From Topomyia yanbarensis (Eukaryota; Arthropoda; Insecta; Diptera; Culicidae): 64,000 bases of DNA. Below are positions 61,089-64,000 of the stretch, piece by piece (within the stretch, counting starts at the first letter, position 1; the number at the start of each line of letters is the position of its first letter). Location of the stretch: contig NC_080672.1 in assembly GCF_030247195.1 (NCBI RefSeq), positions 157,735,167-157,799,166 of the forward strand, read 5' to 3'. The translations under genes and the position numbers were made by a program. The notes under the pieces are model-generated. The model was given only the letters and a program-made list of their open reading frames with translations, did not search any database and was not told the DNA's origin.

Positions 61089-61298
61089 ACTGCTCGAATG
61101 TCAAGAGAGTGGCCTCCGGTGAGGAAGGAAGTTGTACAAAATATGTACTTGTTTGGCAGAAATCAGCGTGATGGGCATCGATTTTCGTTTATGCTGGCGG
61201 AGAGAAATAAGAGGCGTCAGCGGAAACAGATTGCCGTCGGGAGACTTCGAGGAAAAATGCCTGGAACAATTTACGAGCGAATTTCATCTACCATGCGG
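61089..61298 (+). CDS. Candidate internal exon, basic unrecognised protein
   Basis: Exactly 70 codons lie between a pyrimidine-containing acceptor (ACAATTACCCCAACCAG, AG at 61087-61088) and a donor GTAGGA at 61299. Both boundaries are in phase 0. The product is strongly basic, with a KRRQRKQ cluster at about residues 41-47 that could act as a nuclear-localisation or nucleic-acid-contact segment, and a GRLRGKMPG stretch. No family recognised and no neighbouring exon connected, so it could be chance. Confidence 0.33.
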
Positions 61299-61964
61299 GT
61301 AGGACCGAATCGGAGCATGTGTATTTGTGTATGTCTGAAGGTATTTGTCTTAAAATGATAACCTTCGAAAAAGTGCTTTAGAAATTATTTTTATAATGGT
61401 TTGAAATAATTGAACGGTAATCAGTTCACCCAAACAAATGCTGCTGGTCCAAGAAGATCACACGTTTTACTGTACTGCACGTAGGGGAATATGGGGAGAC
61501 TTGACCAAGCACAGAATTCTATTATTGGCTATAACGTGTTCTATTAGGTCCTTAAAAAAATTTCAAAAATATTTTTATACTTGTTTTGGTTAGTTAAGTT
61601 AATTTTAAAAGTTTGGAATGAAAAATCCTAACCTTGTAGAAAATATTTCGTAATTAATAAATTTGCGTTAAATGATGTAATTTAATATCTACTCGACTTA
61701 CATTTGAAGCACTCATACATTATTTTATTCTTTATGAACTAGTGAAATGAATTTACATAAATCAAACATAAAACATCAAAGTTTTGTGATATTTGCTATG
61801 CTGTGGTACCTACTGTTAATGTTAATCACATCACAAAAAATCCCACATCATACATCAGTCTACATCTTTTAGTTCTAGTAAACAAAGTTAGCAGTAATAT
61901 GGCTGATTTCATGACGTGTGCACATACAATGTAAGTAATACAAGTGATCCTTAAGGGAGGTGGG
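61299..61964. other. Unassigned DNA
   Basis: No gene supported. GTAGGGGAATATGGGGAGACTTGACC near 61481 looks like the left end of a small TIR element, but no partner end was found. Confidence 0.35.
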
Positions 61965-62205
61965 GGAGAGGGACAAGGGTTTCAACGTGAAAAAAAAAAC
62001 ACTTTTCTTGCTATTTTTTTTAGAAAGTTACGTGAAGCGAAATGATCAAAATATTTGTACATTATAGTCTATCATTTCAATAACGTTGTAGTTTTTTTAT
62101 GTAAAAATATCGACAAACGACTCGGTGACGAAGTTTTTTGTAGAACATCTCTACAAACATGATTTGCGGTGTAACCTGCCATTCAAAAACTACTTTACCG
62201 ATATC
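61965..62205 (+). repeat. Dispersed repeat, copy 3 of 3
   Basis: Matches 2820-2996 and 57277-57505 block for block. It ends directly before the lead-in of the second satellite array. Confidence 0.75.
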
Positions 62206-62223
62206 TTTCAAACTTTTCATACA

Positions 62224-64000
62224 CACACTGATAATATAATTTCGTAAATGTAATGAAATCGATCATGCAATGCACGAATTCATTCGTCGTTTTCTGCATT
62301 TGTAAATAGTAGATTCCGTTCATTTTATGAACAAGAATAGCCGCTTGATGAACGAAAGCTTTCGTAAATTTTACACATTAAATGTACACTGCACGAATGT
62401 TATCGTTGATAACGACAACAGTTTTCGTGAATGAAACGAAATGTTTTATTTCTTTTAATAAACGTGTGTGCAATTTACGAACGATTTCGTTGGTCGCACG
62501 AATTCATTTCGTTTATCTTTGAAAAGTATTCGTATTTATTATCCTCTTATTGTTCTCAATCGACCTTTCGGGATCGATTTTTGGCAACATCGATTTTTTT
62601 TCTATTTTAAAAAATCAATGTGGCAAAATCGATAATGTGATACGAAGAAACGGCCGTTCGATGAACGAAAGTTTTCGTAAATTTTACTTATTTAGTTTAC
62701 ATTTCACGAAGGTTATCGTTGATAACGACATTATTTTTCGTGAATGAAATGAAATGATTCGTTTATATCAATAAATGTTTATAAATGATGAACGATTTCG
62801 TTGGTCGCACGAATTCATTTCGTTCATTTTGGGAAAGTTTTCGTATTCAATAGCATATCATTTTTTCAATCGATACTTTAGGATGGTAAAATCAATTTTA
62901 TTTCAAGCTGCTCACCTATATTGAGGACTAGAAAAATTGTGGTGTGAAGTAATTGCCGCTTGATAAACGAAAGTTTTCGTAAATTTTACATATTTAGTGT
63001 ACATTGCAGGAATGTTATCGTTGATAATGACAACATTTTTCGTGAATGAAACGGAATGATTCGTTTATTTCAATAAATGTTTATGTATATGAGGAACGTT
63101 TGAGTTGGTCGCACGAATTCATTTCGTTTATCTATGAAAAGTTTTCGTATTTATTAGCCTCTTATTGTTTTCAGTCTATCATTTGGGATCGATTTTTGAC
63201 AACATCAATATTTTGTGATTTAAAAAATGGATGTGGCCAAATCGATTTTACTGTGGTACGAAGAAATGGCCGCTTGCTGAACGAAAGTTTTCGTGAATTT
63301 TACTTATTTAGTTTACATTGCACGAATGTAATCGTTGATCACGACATTATTTTTCGTGAATCAAACGAAATGTTTCGTTTATTTTAATAAACGTTTATGT
63401 ATTTTACAACCGATTTCGTTGATCGCATTCGATTTTTTAGGATCAATGCTTGACAGTACCGATTTTTTTTAATTAAAAGGATCGATCTAGTAAATTCGAT
63501 TCTATTTCAACCTGCTCATCATTATTGAGGACTACAAAGATTGTAGTGTAAAGAAATGGACGATCGATGAGCAAAAGTTTTAGTAAATTGTACTTATCTA
63601 GTGTACATGGCACGAATAATGTTATTGTTGATAACGACATTATTTTTAGCCAATGAAACGAAATTATTCGTTTATTTCAATAAATGTTTGTGTATTAAGA
63701 ACGACTTCGTTGGTCGCACGAATTCATTTAGTTCATCGTAGAAAAGTTTTCGTATTTATTATCGTCTTATTTTTTCATTCGATCTTTTGGGATCGTGTTT
63801 GACAAAACCGATTCTTTCTAATTAATAAAACGGATCTGGCAAAATCGATTTTATGCTAGTATGAAGAAATGGTCGCTTGATGAACGAAAGTTTTCGTAAA
63901 TTTTACTTATTTAGTGTACATTGTACGAATGTTGTCGTTGAAATCGACATTATTTTTCGTGAATGAAACGAAATGTTTTGTTTATTTTAATAAACGTCTG
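62224..64000 (+). repeat. Satellite array 2 (six or more units, runs off the window)
   Basis: Lead-in 62224-62336 matches that of array 1 (ACTGATAATATAA, GAAATCGATCATGCAATGCACGA, GTAAATAGTAGATTCCGTTCATTT). Units start at 62337, 62650, 62952, 63266, 63556 and 63869 (spacing 313, 302, 314, 290 and 313). Conserved unit features are as in array 1, including GTTATCGTTGATAACGAC and CATTATTTTTCGTGAATGAAACG. The array continues past 64000. Confidence 0.9.

Overview
The window is eukaryotic, non-coding and repeat-dense. It is AT-rich, with small TIR transposons, tRNA-derived SINEs with target-site duplications (TSDs), fragments of jockey/CR1-type LINEs, and a modular repeat that ends in a CTTTCTATAT-GAGAAAGGC-like motif. 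From memory of the repeats, this combination suggests a culicine mosquito (Aedes-like). That assignment is recognition, not a database result. I see no rRNA, no functional tRNA gene, no CRISPR array and no complete ordinary host gene.

Layout. 1-7 kb: a decayed LINE (923-1760, minus), an old foldback hairpin (3605-4450) and a SINE with a 12-bp TSD (5712-5877). 7-11.5 kb: one old modular repeat split by two later insertions (7354-9730 and 9901-11215). 11.5-16.4 kb: mostly unassigned DNA, a truncated SINE and a long-TIR MITE. 16.65-24.63 kb: a giant inverted repeat with two 3,821-bp arms, nearly identical, around a 334-bp (AT)n spacer. A second (TA)n tract abuts the left arm. Each arm carries its own nested transposons. 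24.7-30.1 kb: small MITEs and unassigned DNA.

30197-36843 is the best-defined genetic unit: a full-length Ty3/gypsy LTR retrotransposon with identical 335-bp LTRs, a 5-bp TSD (ATAAT), intact gag (467 aa) and intact pol (1,113 aa from the first ATG). Gag should form the particle, and Pol supplies protease, reverse transcriptase, RNase H and integrase. The pol frame is closed off from gag by stops. A consensus splice donor lies just after the primer-binding region, and a good acceptor directly precedes the pol ATG, so Pol may come from its own spliced mRNA. The leader holds a degenerate array of a GAGCGAAGCGGTCTCA motif.

40.2-41.3 kb and 62.2-64.0 kb (running off the window) are two arrays of the same roughly 230-314-bp satellite, each starting with the same lead-in. 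43.7-58.4 kb is a transposon field. It includes three non-autonomous hAT-type elements with perfect 8-bp TSDs (46452-48472, 52230-52874, 56984-58370), each packed with its own short subterminal motif, and a TTAA-flanked piggyBac-like element (53040-54481) containing a LINE endonuclease fragment. The only places that look like host exons are short and uncertain: 28925-29014 (minus), 41354-41592 (plus), 59276-60090 (minus, with a frame break) and 61089-61298 (plus).
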